Below, piece after piece: positions 42,907 through 51,738 of a DNA stretch of 64,000 nucleotides. The stretch's first letter is position 1. Every line of letters starts with the position of its first letter. The position numbers were made by a program, and so were the translations under genes. The stretch is from assembly GCF_030252345.1 (NCBI RefSeq), contig NZ_CP126980.1, positions 7,145,501 through 7,209,500 on the forward strand. The letters run 5' to 3'. This DNA is from Actinoplanes oblitus. Its GTDB lineage: Bacteria > Actinomycetota > Actinomycetes > Mycobacteriales > Micromonosporaceae. Below the pieces are notes generated by a model. That model was not told the DNA's origin, did not search any database, and worked only from the letters and a program-made list of their open reading frames with translations.

Positions 42907-43890
42907 TCAGAACATTCCGGCGAGGGTGGTGAGCGCCGGGAGCACGCGCGGCTCGGTCATCACGGCCGGCGCCCAGCGCGGGACGGATCGCAGTGAGTAG
43001 ACCCGGCGCAGCCAGCGGTCCCGCCCGTCGTACCGGGGCACGAACGAGGTCCGGCCGTGCGCCACCACGTAGTTGTCCAGGATCACCAGGTCGCCCGGCG
43101 TCATCGGGACGTCGACGGTGACCTCGGCCAGCGCGCCGCCGAGCCGGGCCAGCGCCTCGACGCCCGCCGGCAGGTCGGCCTCGGTGTTGTCGGAGTCGAA
43201 CCGCATCCACGGCCGGTCCTCGGGCCCGAAGATCACCGGGTGCGGGCCGGACCGCACGGCGCCGGTCCGGCCCCGGGTGAACGAGGTCGGGTACCGGCTG
43301 TAGAAGATCGGGCTGCGCAGCAGCTCCAGGACGGCCGGGTCCAGGACGGTCACCGCGTCCTGGATGGACGCGACCCGGGTGGCGGCCTTGCCGAGGTGGT
43401 CGGCGCGCAGGCAGAGCAGCGCGAGGAAGTCCGGCCGCAGCGGGTGGTGGGCGTTCTCGGTGTGGAAGCCCAGGGCGGTGATCGAGCCGCTGTTCTCCAG
43501 CTTGTGCTCCTCGCCGGGCACCGGATGGACCTCGTGCACCAGCGCACCGGACTTCTCGTCCTGGTAACCGACCAGCGAGCCGAGCGCGTCCGCGACCAGC
43601 GCGAGCACCCCCGAGGTGACGTGCTCGCCGAGCACCATCGAGGAGTACGTGGTGGGCGTGTCCGGCACCGCACCCACCCCGACACCGCGGATCAGCAGCA
43701 CCCCGCCCGAGTGCGGCGACGCGGCGAAGTCCTGCAGCGCCTGGGCGAAGTCGTCAGGCAGCTTGGCGACGTACCCGCGGATCTCGGGTCGCCGATCGGT
43801 CAGCAGCCGGGACACCTCGATGCCCAGATGGTTCAACTCGTCCGACTCGGCCGGTGACAGCCGATAGCTCTGCACCTCGGCAGACAGCAT
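42907..43890 (-). CDS. AsnO/VioC-type Fe(II)/2-oxoglutarate amino acid beta-hydroxylase
   Basis: A 327-residue member of the clavaminate synthase-like group that includes AsnO (free L-Asn) and VioC (free L-Arg). The iron motif is HTE in GFHTENAHHPLRPDF near residue 142, with the Arg/His region in VVAHGRTSF near residue 292. The giant NRPS has an Asn-specific module 5 and a probable basic-residue module 3, so either 3-hydroxy-Asn or a hydroxylated basic residue is possible. Asn is my first choice. ATG 43890 is preceded by GGGGGAA. It follows the TauD gene by 33 bp. Confidence 0.85.
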   Translation of the reverse strand: MLSAEVQSYRLSPAESDELNHLGIEVSRLLTDRRPEIRGYVAKLPDDFAQALQDFAASPHSGGVLLIRGVGVGAVPDTPTTYSSMVLGEHVTSGVLALVADALGSLVGYQDEKSGALVHEVHPVPGEEHKLENSGSITALGFHTENAHHPLRPDFLALLCLRADHLGKAATRVASIQDAVTVLDPAVLELLRSPIFYSRYPTSFTRGRTGAVRSGPHPVIFGPEDRPWMRFDSDNTEADLPAGVEALARLGGALAEVTVDVPMTPGDLVILDNYVVAHGRTSFVPRYDGRDRWLRRVYSLRSVPRWAPAVMTEPRVLPALTTLAGMF

Positions 43891-43923
43891 GATTCCCCCG
43901 TGTTCGACTGGCGTGGACTCGGC

Positions 43924-44877
43924 TCAGGACGGGACCGGCGTGGCGCCGCGCCGGGCGACGCTGCGCAGCGATCGGGCAGCCGACCGGGGCCGGTCACCGG
44001 CGATGCTGACGCGCTCGAGGATCCGCCGGTTCGGGTAGTAGTCGGAGACCGCGTAATGCTGCGTCGACCGGTTGTCCCACATCACCACCGCGTCCTCCGA
44101 CCAGCGGAACCGGACCTGGTACTCCGGGTGGTGCGCCTGATCGCACAGCAGCTTGAGCAGCTCGTCGCTCTCCCGCTCGCTGACGTCGAGGATGCGAGTG
44201 GTGTACATCCGATTGACGTAGATGACCTTCTGACCGGTCTCCGGGTGCACCCGGACGACGGGGTGCTCGGCGCCCCGGAACATGCCCCGGCCGGCGACCT
44301 CGCGTGCCCCGGTCCGCTCGTCACCGAAGAGCGCCAGCAGGTCGTGGACGGCCCGCAGACCGGCGATCCGCTCCTTGACCTCCGGCGCGAGCCCGTCGTA
44401 CGCCGCCGCCATGTCGGCCCACAGGGTGTCGCCGCCGGTGTCGGGCAGCCGCACCGCGCGCAGGATGGAGCCCAGCGACGGCGCCTCGTCGTAGGAGACG
44501 TCGCTGTGCCAGATGTTCTCCACCCCCGGGTCCTCCGGGCCGTGGTTGAGGTTGACCAGCTCCGGGAACTCGCCCTTGTCCGGCAGCGGGTAGACCACCG
44601 GGTTGCCCCAGTGCCGGGCCAGCTCGACGTGGCGTTGCGGGCTCAGCGCCTGGTCGCGGAAGAACAGCACCTTCCAGTCCAGGAAGGCCCGCTTGAGGTC
44701 GGCCAGCGCCGGACCCGCGAGCGGGACGGAGAGATCCAGTCCGGAGATGTCCGCGCCGATCGTCGGCGTGCACGGCCGCAGCTCGAAGTGGTCGCTCTGC
44801 CGGATGGCGTCCGGACGCGCCATCACCCTGGTGCCGCCCACCTCGCGGGCGGCGCGGCCGCCGGATTCCGTCATCAT
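43924..44877 (-). CDS. TauD-family Fe(II)/2-oxoglutarate dioxygenase
   Basis: A 317-residue TauD/TfdA oxygenase. It has the HxD motif in WHSDVSYDEAPSLGS near residue 123, the 2-oxoglutarate-side stretch VRVHPETGQKVIYVNRMYTT near 210, and the distal His/Arg in DNRSTQHYAVSDY...RRILERV near 270. It resembles the taurine/alpha-ketoglutarate dioxygenases more than SyrP. The substrate is unknown; an amino acid or the acyl chain is likely given the neighbours. It overlaps the SARP regulator stop by 4 bp (ATGA), so the regulator and the biosynthetic operon share a transcript. It is the first of three non-haem iron oxygenases of different subgroups in 4.5 kb. Confidence 0.88.
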   Translation of the reverse strand: MMTESGGRAAREVGGTRVMARPDAIRQSDHFELRPCTPTIGADISGLDLSVPLAGPALADLKRAFLDWKVLFFRDQALSPQRHVELARHWGNPVVYPLPDKGEFPELVNLNHGPEDPGVENIWHSDVSYDEAPSLGSILRAVRLPDTGGDTLWADMAAAYDGLAPEVKERIAGLRAVHDLLALFGDERTGAREVAGRGMFRGAEHPVVRVHPETGQKVIYVNRMYTTRILDVSERESDELLKLLCDQAHHPEYQVRFRWSEDAVVMWDNRSTQHYAVSDYYPNRRILERVSIAGDRPRSAARSLRSVARRGATPVPS

Positions 44878-45710
44878 GGCGCCACTACCTTTCTGGCATC
44901 TGTCAGATTTCCGGGAAAGTCATTCACCAGCACCCGATACAGGCGCTGGGTATCTTCGTCGGGAAATGCTTCCGCGCTGTCCCTCAAACGTTCGGCACAA
45001 AGGTCGTACCAACGGCGCGCCTGCGCCGGTTGACCGAGTCGCGAATGCACCGAAATAAGCATTCGATAGGACGGCTCATGTAACGGGTCGATGGCCAGCA
45101 TGCGCCGGCACAGATCAATGACGCTCACCTGGTCGCACTGGGCCAGCCGGCGCCGGGAGAGGAATTCGAGCGCGTACAGCTGACGGCTGCGCAACCATTC
45201 GCGATGGGTCGCGGCCCAGTCCTCGTGCACGTCCGGCAGGAAGTCACCCCGATAGAGGCGGCTCGCCCGGCCGTACAGGTCGTCGGCCGCCGCGAGGTCG
45301 CCGGAACGCTCGCGGGTGTGCGCCTGAGCGACCAACTCCTCGAACTCGTCGTGGTCGGTCCAGACCTCACGCGCCTCCAGCATGTACCCCGACTCGCAGG
45401 TGACCAGGCGCAACGACGAACCCGACACCGTGGAGAGGTGCTGCTCGTGTGCTCCGGCCAGCACCCGGCGGAGCATGTGGACGGCGACTTTCAGCGAGCT
45501 GGAACCCGCCGATCCGGCCGGCCACAGCGCGTCGACCAGGACGTCGCGCAGGACCACCCGGTTGCGGTGCAGCAGCAGCAACTGCAGGAGGTGCCGCGCT
45601 TTTCCCGCTTTCCAGGGACCCACCGAAAAACCGTTGAAGGTGACTTCGAAAGAACCGAGCGTACGAACCGAAATCCCTGAAATCGGGCGGGCGGCAATTG
45701 TTACGGACAC
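44874..45710 (-). CDS. SARP-family transcriptional activator
   Basis: A 278-residue protein with an N-terminal OmpR-like winged helix (about residues 15-105: ISVRTLGSFEV..., LLQLLLLHRNRVV, LRDVLVDALWP, LKVAVHMLRRVL). A bacterial transcriptional activator domain follows (about 115-265: DEFEELVAQA, YRGDFLPDVHEDW, LCRRMLAIDPLHEPSYRML). This is the Streptomyces antibiotic regulatory protein layout without extra domains. It is the first gene of the leftward operon and overlaps the first oxygenase by ATGA, so it likely activates its own operon. The start is a GTG with AGAGGG 11 nt upstream. Codons at its 5' end are less GC-rich than those of its neighbours. Confidence 0.9.
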   Translation of the reverse strand: MSVTIAARPISGISVRTLGSFEVTFNGFSVGPWKAGKARHLLQLLLLHRNRVVLRDVLVDALWPAGSAGSSSLKVAVHMLRRVLAGAHEQHLSTVSGSSLRLVTCESGYMLEAREVWTDHDEFEELVAQAHTRERSGDLAAADDLYGRASRLYRGDFLPDVHEDWAATHREWLRSRQLYALEFLSRRRLAQCDQVSVIDLCRRMLAIDPLHEPSYRMLISVHSRLGQPAQARRWYDLCAERLRDSAEAFPDEDTQRLYRVLVNDFPGNLTDARKVVAP

Positions 45711-45978
45711 TCAAACCACACCCTCTCGCCGAAAACGGAGGGGTTGCGACGTTCCCAATATTTCGTCTCCCCCGTGAGACGCCACATCGACGACAAGCGA
45801 TTCGGACGAGGATCTTAGGGAGGATCAACGGGGCAGCATATGACGTAGATCACACTGGCGAATTTCGGCGGGAAGTCGAGCGCCGATCCACGGTGAACGA
45901 GCGTTTTTGTAGAACAAAAGAATGACAACGCACCGATCCTGGTGATCACTTTCGGGCGGCGGCCCGGGCGCCCGGGTG
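45711..45978. promoter_or_regulatory. Upstream region of the SARP gene and leftward operon
   Basis: A 268-bp gap, noticeably AT-richer than the surrounding genes. It probably carries the promoter for the SARP-led leftward operon, because the type II TE gene ends at 45979. I saw no clear -35/-10 pair or SARP heptad repeats by eye. Confidence 0.4.
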
Positions 45979-46758
45979 TCAGCCGGCCGAGCCGACACCC
46001 TCCACGGCGCCGGACAGCACGCCGGCGACGGCACGCACCACGGCGGCCCGCTCCGTGTTCACGAACATGTGCCCGCCGTCGAACATCAGCACCCGGGACC
46101 GGCCGCCGGTGAGCTCGGCCCACCGCGCCAGGTCGGCCTCGCCGACGCTGTCGGCCCGGCCGCCCAGCACGGTGATCGGGCAGTCCAGGGCCGGCCGCGG
46201 GGTGTACCGGTAGCCGTCGACCACCTGGAAGTCCGCCCGCAACGTGGGCAGCACCAGGTCCATCATCTCCGGCGACCGCAGGATCTCCTCGGGAGTGCCG
46301 CCGAGGTCGCGGAGCACCTGGATCAGACCGTCGCGGGACAACTCGTGCCGCCGCCGGCCGGAGCCGCCGGGCCGGGGCGCGCCGGCACCGGACACGACGA
46401 GATGCCGCGGACCGGCCAGGCCCCGCTCCCGCAGCGCACCGGCGATCTCGTAGCCGAGCAGCGCGCCCATGCTGTGCCCGAACAGCACGTACGGCAGGTC
46501 CGTCCGATCCCGCAGCGCCCGCACCACGGCCGGGACGATCTCCGCGGCGCTGGTGAGGGCGGGCTCCAGGATCCGCTCCTCGCGGCCGGGCAACTGCACC
46601 GCCCACGCCTCGACGTGCCCGGGGAGCAAGGGCGCCCAGGCCCGGTAACCGAGCGTCCCGCCACCGGCGTGGCTGAGGCAGAACAACCGGACGGTGGGCC
46701 GGGACCGCTCGACGATCGGGACGAGCCAGGGATTGCGCCGAGAATCGATCAATGTCAC
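45979..46758 (-). CDS. Type II (discrete) thioesterase
   Basis: A 259-residue alpha/beta-hydrolase of the NRPS/PKS editing type. It has the CLSHAGGG start, the nucleophile elbow GHSMGA near residue 93, an acidic residue in GGRADS near 197 and the catalytic His in DGGHMF near 226. Such enzymes remove wrong or stalled acyl groups from carrier proteins. As the terminal TE of the short NRPS lacks its Ser, this protein could alternatively release the product. It lies 42 bp after the exporter gene. The start is GTG 46758. Confidence 0.92.
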   Translation of the reverse strand: MTLIDSRRNPWLVPIVERSRPTVRLFCLSHAGGGTLGYRAWAPLLPGHVEAWAVQLPGREERILEPALTSAAEIVPAVVRALRDRTDLPYVLFGHSMGALLGYEIAGALRERGLAGPRHLVVSGAGAPRPGGSGRRRHELSRDGLIQVLRDLGGTPEEILRSPEMMDLVLPTLRADFQVVDGYRYTPRPALDCPITVLGGRADSVGEADLARWAELTGGRSRVLMFDGGHMFVNTERAAVVRAVAGVLSGAVEGVGSAG

Positions 46759-46800
46759 TCGGCCACCCTACGGTCACCGGCGGAAGGGCGGCAACGGCGA

Positions 46801-48087
46801 TCATTTTCGGACAGGCTGCTCCGAGCCGGGCAGGTCATCCGCCACCTCGCCGACCGGTGCCGGGGCCGTCCGGCGCAGCGGGGACAGCACCACCGGCACG
46901 AACCCGAAGAGGTATCCGATCGCGCCGACCAGCATCGCCGGGCGCACCCCGAGGTACTGGCCGAGCACCCCGCCGACGAGGCTGCCCAGCGGCAGGGTGC
47001 CCCAGACCATGAAGCGCATCGTCGCGTTCATCCGGCCGAGCAGGTTCGGCGGGGTGAGGGCCTGGCGCAGGCTGACCTGGGCGATGTTGTAGACGGTGCC
47101 GCCGAAGTACGTCACCGCCCAGCCGATCATCGCCGCCCACAGCAGCCAGCCCTCGCGGGCGAACGGCAGCAGCAGGCCGAACGGGGCGGTCACCACTATC
47201 GACACCCAGATCATCCGGCGCTGGCCGAATCGGTCGGTGACCCGGCGCGCGCTGAGCGCTCCGGCCAGGGCGCCGAGGCCGATCAGCGACAGCAGCAAAC
47301 CGATGACGCCCGCCGACAGGCCGAGGGTGCGCGCCAGCAGCAGCAGGATCATCGACTCCAGGATCGCGCTGAAGAAGTTGAGCCAGGCGGTCGACAACGC
47401 GATGGCCCGGAGCACCGGGTTGGCCAGCACGAACCGGAGTCCCTGCATGATCTCCTGGCCGATCCGGGTGCGCTCCGGGCGCGGTGCCGCCTGCTCGACG
47501 GACCGGATGCGGCCGACGAACAGCGCGGAACCCAGGAAGCTGAGCGCGTCGAGCAGCACCGCGATCGGCGCGCCGACCAGACGGACCAGCAGGCCGCCGA
47601 CCGCCGGGCCGCCGATCATCGCGACGTTCTGCACCGCCTCCAGCTTGGCGTTGCCCTCCACCAGGTCCTCCTCCCGCACCAGGTGCGGGAGGTAGCTCTG
47701 ATAGGCGACGTCGAAGAAGACGGTGAGCACGCCGCTGAGCAGGACGACGACGTACAGCTGCGGCATCGACAGCCAGTCCAGCGCCCAGGCCAGCGGGATC
47801 GAGCCCAGCAGGACGGCCCGGCCGAGGTCCGCGGCCACCAGGACCCGCCGGCGGCGCATCCGGTCCACCAGTGCGCCGGCCGGCAGGCCCACCACCAGGA
47901 AGGCCAGGTATTGGAACGTCATGAGCAGGGCGACCTGGAACGGCGGCGCGTGCAGCACCGCGACCGCCACCAGCGGCAGCGCCAGAATGGTGATCTGGCT
48001 GCCCAGATGGCTGATCGACTCGGCCACGATCAGTTGCCGGAAATCGTGGTGGCGTAGCAGCCCCCACCGCTTGGTCGACTCACTCAT
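46801..48087 (-). CDS. MFS exporter (EntS/MFS_3-like), second copy
   Basis: A 428-residue protein with about 12 hydrophobic segments: motif A GLPAGALVDRMRRRRVLV near residue 65, TVFFDVAYQS, and the RQALTPPNLLGR loop. It is a paralogue of the exporter at 41427-42743. ATG 48087 (MSESTKRWG) begins 15-20 residues before the first helix region as in the paralogue; the open frame extends 13 codons further up. It is co-directional with the type II TE and the response regulator. Having two related exporters may mean one exports each of two products, or that one serves resistance. Confidence 0.89.
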   Translation of the reverse strand: MSESTKRWGLLRHHDFRQLIVAESISHLGSQITILALPLVAVAVLHAPPFQVALLMTFQYLAFLVVGLPAGALVDRMRRRRVLVAADLGRAVLLGSIPLAWALDWLSMPQLYVVVLLSGVLTVFFDVAYQSYLPHLVREEDLVEGNAKLEAVQNVAMIGGPAVGGLLVRLVGAPIAVLLDALSFLGSALFVGRIRSVEQAAPRPERTRIGQEIMQGLRFVLANPVLRAIALSTAWLNFFSAILESMILLLLARTLGLSAGVIGLLLSLIGLGALAGALSARRVTDRFGQRRMIWVSIVVTAPFGLLLPFAREGWLLWAAMIGWAVTYFGGTVYNIAQVSLRQALTPPNLLGRMNATMRFMVWGTLPLGSLVGGVLGQYLGVRPAMLVGAIGYLFGFVPVVLSPLRRTAPAPVGEVADDLPGSEQPVRK

Positions 48088-48147
48088 CCGGCGAGTATGG
48101 CAAACCGGACAGTCGCCGCACCGCACCGGATCATCGACCGGCGCCGA

Positions 48148-48858
48148 TCAGGTGCCGGCGAGCACCGGATGACCGAGTGCCGCCGAGGCGATACCCGCGC
48201 CGACCGCCACCAGCGCGGCCTGCACGCGGCCCCGGACGCCGAGCTTCTCGAACACGTGCGACGAGTACGACTTCACGGTGGCCTCGGCCAGGTTGAGCCG
48301 GCTCGCGATCTCGAGATTGGACATGCCCTGCGCGATCAGGCAGAGCACCGCGAACTCCCGCTTGGTCAGGGCCGCGGCGATCTTCGCGGCGGCGTCGCCG
48401 GTGGCGGCCGGCAGCAGGATGAAGTTCTTGAACAGCTGGGTGGTGAACGGCGAGGACAGGAAGACGTTGCCCTGCCGGGCGGCGTTCAGGGCGGCGAACA
48501 AGACCTCCGGCGGGGCGGACTTGTCCACGATGCCGTCGGCCCGGGCAGCCAGCGCCGCCATCAGCTGATCGTTCGTCAGCCGTCGCCCGAGCAGGAGCGC
48601 GATCGGCGCCTCAGCGCGCAGCGTGTCACGCAAATGCATCACGACGTCGATCCCGCCATGCGGCATGAGGTCGATGTCACAGATCAGGACGTCGGGCCGC
48701 GACCGCTCGGCGAGCGCGACCGCCTGCTCGCTGTCCGCCGCCTCCGAGACCTGCGCGCCACCCGGCCAGGTCTCCAGGCAGTGCCGCAGGCCCGCCCTGG
48801 TGAATCCCTCCGGTTCCGCGATCAGGACCCGCAGCCCTTGCTTCTCCCCGTTGATCAT
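48148..48858 (-). CDS. Orphan response regulator, NarL/LuxR type
   Basis: A 236-residue protein: a receiver domain (about 5-125, phospho-acceptor Asp in LICDIDL near residue 58, Lys in IVDKSAPP near 107), then a LuxR-type HTH (LTKREFAVLCLIAQGMSN, EATVKSYSSHVFEKLGV near 170-215). The usual acidic pair after the first strand reads AEPE, so metal binding may be altered. No histidine kinase gene is in the window. ATG 48858 has a strong AGAAGGAGAG Shine-Dalgarno. It is divergent from the aminomalonyl PKS operon across a 588-bp region, and so is well placed to control it. Confidence 0.9.
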   Translation of the reverse strand: MINGEKQGLRVLIAEPEGFTRAGLRHCLETWPGGAQVSEAADSEQAVALAERSRPDVLICDIDLMPHGGIDVVMHLRDTLRAEAPIALLLGRRLTNDQLMAALAARADGIVDKSAPPEVLFAALNAARQGNVFLSSPFTTQLFKNFILLPAATGDAAAKIAAALTKREFAVLCLIAQGMSNLEIASRLNLAEATVKSYSSHVFEKLGVRGRVQAALVAVGAGIASAALGHPVLAGT

Positions 48859-49328
48859 TGCTCTCCTTCTCGAGCGGCACGGTCGCCCTCTTGGGGTTCC
48901 TCCGTGCCGGAAATGGGCCGCCTCATCGGCGCCTGGCCTGCCGAAACCGTCGGCAATCGCCGAATCCGCCGCTTTGCGGAATGGAACGCCTTGCCAATGC
49001 CATCGCCCGGGCCGGGATCTGCGTAATTGCCACGAGGGCAACTGCCGAAGAATCGTCAGATCCGGATATTAACTTTAGTTGTCCGGCCGATGAAGCGTCA
49101 CGTGCGGGTCGGATGCCGCCGACCGGCATCGATCCTAAACGATCACCCGCGACCCCCGCAAGCAAGCGCTTCCCAGGTCCTCCGCCCGAGACGAGCGCAC
49201 CGGATGCCCCGTAAATGCACTGGAAATGATCCGCCGATTCCATTCCAGCGGCTCGTCCCGACCGCCCGGTAAATGTTAATTGATCGCCGATCATTTCCAA
49301 CGAACGGTGACCGTCGACCACATCTAAA

Positions 49329-49344
49329 GTTGTCCGAGAACAAC
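49329..49344. promoter_or_regulatory. Candidate operator GTTGT-N6-ACAAC upstream of the KS gene
   Basis: A dyad with 5-bp arms, 103 bp before the KS start. It includes one copy of the AGTTGTCCG direct repeat. It would suit a dimeric regulator such as the divergent LuxR-type protein. Inference from symmetry and place only. Confidence 0.35.
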
Positions 49345-49430
49345 ACGTTGGGCGCGTTGGCGCAGCGAACCGGCGTCCGTAGTCTCGGTGCCGAAGATGC
49401 GCCGGAAATCAGATCCGATGAGCATCCGGC

Positions 49431-49439
49431 GGGGGAGGT
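49431..49439 (+). promoter_or_regulatory. Ribosome binding site fixing the KS start
   Basis: GGGGGAGGT ends 7 nt before ATG 49447. It argues for this start over the in-frame ATG at 49273, whose extra 58 residues show no KS similarity. Confidence 0.8.
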
Positions 49440-49446
49440 AATCGAC

Positions 49447-51738
49447 ATGTCCGGCCACATCGCGGTCATCGGCATGGCCGGCCGGTTCCCCGGCGCCGGC
49501 ACCGTCGACGAGTTCTGGCAGAACCTGCTCGACGGCCGGGACGCGATCACCCGCGTCGCGGTCCCCGCCGGGGTGGCCGCCCGGGGCCTGCTGGACCGGC
49601 CGGAGTGGTTCGACGCCGGCTACTTCGGCATCCCGCCCGCCGTCGCCCGGGTCATCAACCCCCAGCAGCGGCTGTTCCTGCAGTGCGCGGTGGAGGCCCT
49701 GGAGAACGCCGGTTACGACTCGTTCCGTTACCCGGGGACCATCGGCGTGTACGCGGGAAGCGGTGAGAACGCCTACGCCCAGGTGCTGCGCTCCCGGGCC
49801 GGCGATCTGCCGGCCCTGTCCGAATGGGAGATCCAGGTCGCCAACGGGCCCGACTCGCTCTGCAGCCGGGCCGCTCACAAGCTGGGGCTGCGCGGTCCGG
49901 CCGTCACCGTCCAGGCCGGCTGCGCCACCTCCCTGCTGGCCGTGCACCTGGCCATCCGGGGACTGCTCGGCGGGGACTGCGACATCGCGCTGGCCGGCGG
50001 CGTCAAGGTGCGCATCCCGGCCGGCGGCCCGGCCGTCGACGACGTGGGCATCCAGGCGCCGGACGGCTACTGCCGTGCCTTCGACGCGGCCGCCGCCGGC
50101 CCGGTGGGCGCCGACGCGCTCGGGCTCGTGGTGCTCAAGCGACTCGAGGACGCCGAGGCCGACGGCGACCGCATCGACGCCGTCATCCGCGGCTCCGCCA
50201 TCAACAACGACGGCGCCAACCGCGTCGGCTTCACCGCGCCGAGCGCCGAGGGTCAGGCCGCGGTGATCCGCAAGGCACACCGCGCCGCCGGGATCACGCC
50301 GGAGTCCTGCACCTATGTCGAGGCGCACGGCACCGGCACCCCGCTCGGCGACCCGATCGAGATCGCCGCGCTCACCGCCGCGTTCGGGTCCGGCGGGCCG
50401 GCCGGTCACTGCGGCGTCGGATCGGTGAAGACCAACATCGGGCACGCGGACGCCGCGGCCGGTATCGCCGGACTGATCAAGACGGTGCTGGCCGTCAAAC
50501 ACGGCGTCCTCCCGGCGAGCCTGCACTTCGCCGTGCCCAACCCGCAGATCGACTTCGCTCGCAGCCCCTTCCGGGTCGTCACGGAGCGGCGCAAGTGGCA
50601 GCCGGAGGAGGGCCCGCGGCGAGCGGGGGTCAGCGCCTTCAGCGTCGGCGGCATCAACGCGCACGTCGTTCTGGAACAGCCACCCGAGGCACCGCTCGGC
50701 ACGCCGCCGTCGCCGTACCCGCAAGTCCTGGTCCTCTCGGCGAAGACGCCGAGCGCGCTGACGGCGATGACCGGCCGGCTCGCCGAGCATCTGCGCGCCT
50801 CTCCCGGGACGCCGCTGGATCACCTGGCCTGGACGCTGCAGACCGGGCGCGGTGAGCACGGCCACCGCGCGATGGCCCTGGTGCACGATCACGCCGACGC
50901 GGTGTCCGTGCTGGCCGGCGAGCAACCGGACCGGCTGATCCGGGCGGCCGGGCCGACCCGGTCCCGCCCGCTGGTGTTCCGGCTGCCGGCGATCGAGGAC
51001 CCCCTCGCCGAGTACGCCACCTGGGCGGCGCTCTACCGGACCCAGCCGGCCTTCCGGCGGGCCGTCGACGAGTGCGGGGCCCGGGCGGCCTTCCGCGACG
51101 GCCCCGACGCCTGCCCCGCTCCCCTGCTCGCCTTCGCCGGCCTGTACGCGATGGCCCAGCTGTGGCGGCGCTGGGGCGCGGAACCGGCCCGGGTGACCGG
51201 ATCCGGCGTCGGCGCGCAGGTCGCCGACAAGCTGACCGGGATGCTCGGCACGGGCCCGGAGCACGCCGTGGCCGGGGACGAGGTCACCCTCGAGATCCGG
51301 ACCGGCACCTGCCCGGCCGACGAGCGCGCCATGCTGGACGCGATCGGCCGGCTGTGGCTCGCCGGCGCGTCGATCACCTGGTCGGCGCTGCACGAGGGGC
51401 GGTCCCCGGTCCGGGTCGCCGCGCCGGCCTACCCCTTCGAGGGCGAGCGGCACATCGTGGCCGGCCCGGCCGCCGCTCCGGTGCCCGGCCCGGCGGCCGG
51501 GCCGGCCACCGCGACCACGATGCTGCCGCTGGTCACCGACCTGTTCGGGGAGATCCTCGGCCTGCCGGAGGTCGATCCGGACGACAGCTTCTTCGATCTC
51601 GGCGGCGACTCGCTGCTCGCCATGCGCTTCGTGACCCGGCTGCGCGACTTCCTCCCGGTGGAGTTCGCCCCCCGGACGCTGTTCCAGGCGCCGACCGCGG
51701 CGGCGATGGCGGCCGTCCTCGAGGAGCAGGCCCGATGA
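49447..51738 (+). CDS. PKS: KS-(decayed AT)-ACP
   Basis: A 763-residue protein. KS (about 1-430): active-site Cys in VQAGCATS near residue 158, EAHGTGTPLGDP near 291 and TNIGHADAAAG near 333, all three catalytic residues kept. The next 220 residues still look like the front of an AT (FAGLYAMAQLWRRWGAEPARV), but the GHSxG elbow reads GSGVG and the rest is missing, so it cannot load an extender. ACP: Ser in LGGDSL near 721. The missing function is probably supplied by the discrete AT at 55923-57257 with aminomalonyl-ACP as donor. No KR, DH or ER is present, so a beta-ketone with an alpha-amino group would result. It overlaps the TE gene by ATGA. Confidence 0.92.
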   Translation: MSGHIAVIGMAGRFPGAGTVDEFWQNLLDGRDAITRVAVPAGVAARGLLDRPEWFDAGYFGIPPAVARVINPQQRLFLQCAVEALENAGYDSFRYPGTIGVYAGSGENAYAQVLRSRAGDLPALSEWEIQVANGPDSLCSRAAHKLGLRGPAVTVQAGCATSLLAVHLAIRGLLGGDCDIALAGGVKVRIPAGGPAVDDVGIQAPDGYCRAFDAAAAGPVGADALGLVVLKRLEDAEADGDRIDAVIRGSAINNDGANRVGFTAPSAEGQAAVIRKAHRAAGITPESCTYVEAHGTGTPLGDPIEIAALTAAFGSGGPAGHCGVGSVKTNIGHADAAAGIAGLIKTVLAVKHGVLPASLHFAVPNPQIDFARSPFRVVTERRKWQPEEGPRRAGVSAFSVGGINAHVVLEQPPEAPLGTPPSPYPQVLVLSAKTPSALTAMTGRLAEHLRASPGTPLDHLAWTLQTGRGEHGHRAMALVHDHADAVSVLAGEQPDRLIRAAGPTRSRPLVFRLPAIEDPLAEYATWAALYRTQPAFRRAVDECGARAAFRDGPDACPAPLLAFAGLYAMAQLWRRWGAEPARVTGSGVGAQVADKLTGMLGTGPEHAVAGDEVTLEIRTGTCPADERAMLDAIGRLWLAGASITWSALHEGRSPVRVAAPAYPFEGERHIVAGPAAAPVPGPAAGPATATTMLPLVTDLFGEILGLPEVDPDDSFFDLGGDSLLAMRFVTRLRDFLPVEFAPRTLFQAPTAAAMAAVLEEQAR

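Larger units (their letters stand above)
48859..49446. promoter_or_regulatory. Divergent promoter region before the aminomalonyl operon
   Basis: A 588-bp non-coding region between the response regulator and the KS gene, AT-richer than its surroundings. Dyads seen: CTGGAA-N18-TTCCAG (49219-49248), TGATC-N3-GATCA (49281-49293) and GTTGT-N6-ACAAC (49329-49344). AGTTGTCCG occurs as a direct repeat at 49077-49085 and 49328-49336. Open frames extend into it from both sides but show no family similarity. Confidence 0.5.

Noticed and set aside
42907..43890. Arginine beta-hydroxylase for capreomycidine or enduracididine
   Set aside because: No VioD- or MppP/Q/R-like cyclising enzymes are in the window, while an Asn module is. 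Kept only as an alternative.
49273..49446. Upstream extension of the KS gene from the ATG at 49273
   Set aside because: The extra 58 residues show no similarity to KS N-termini, and a strong ribosome binding site precedes ATG 49447.
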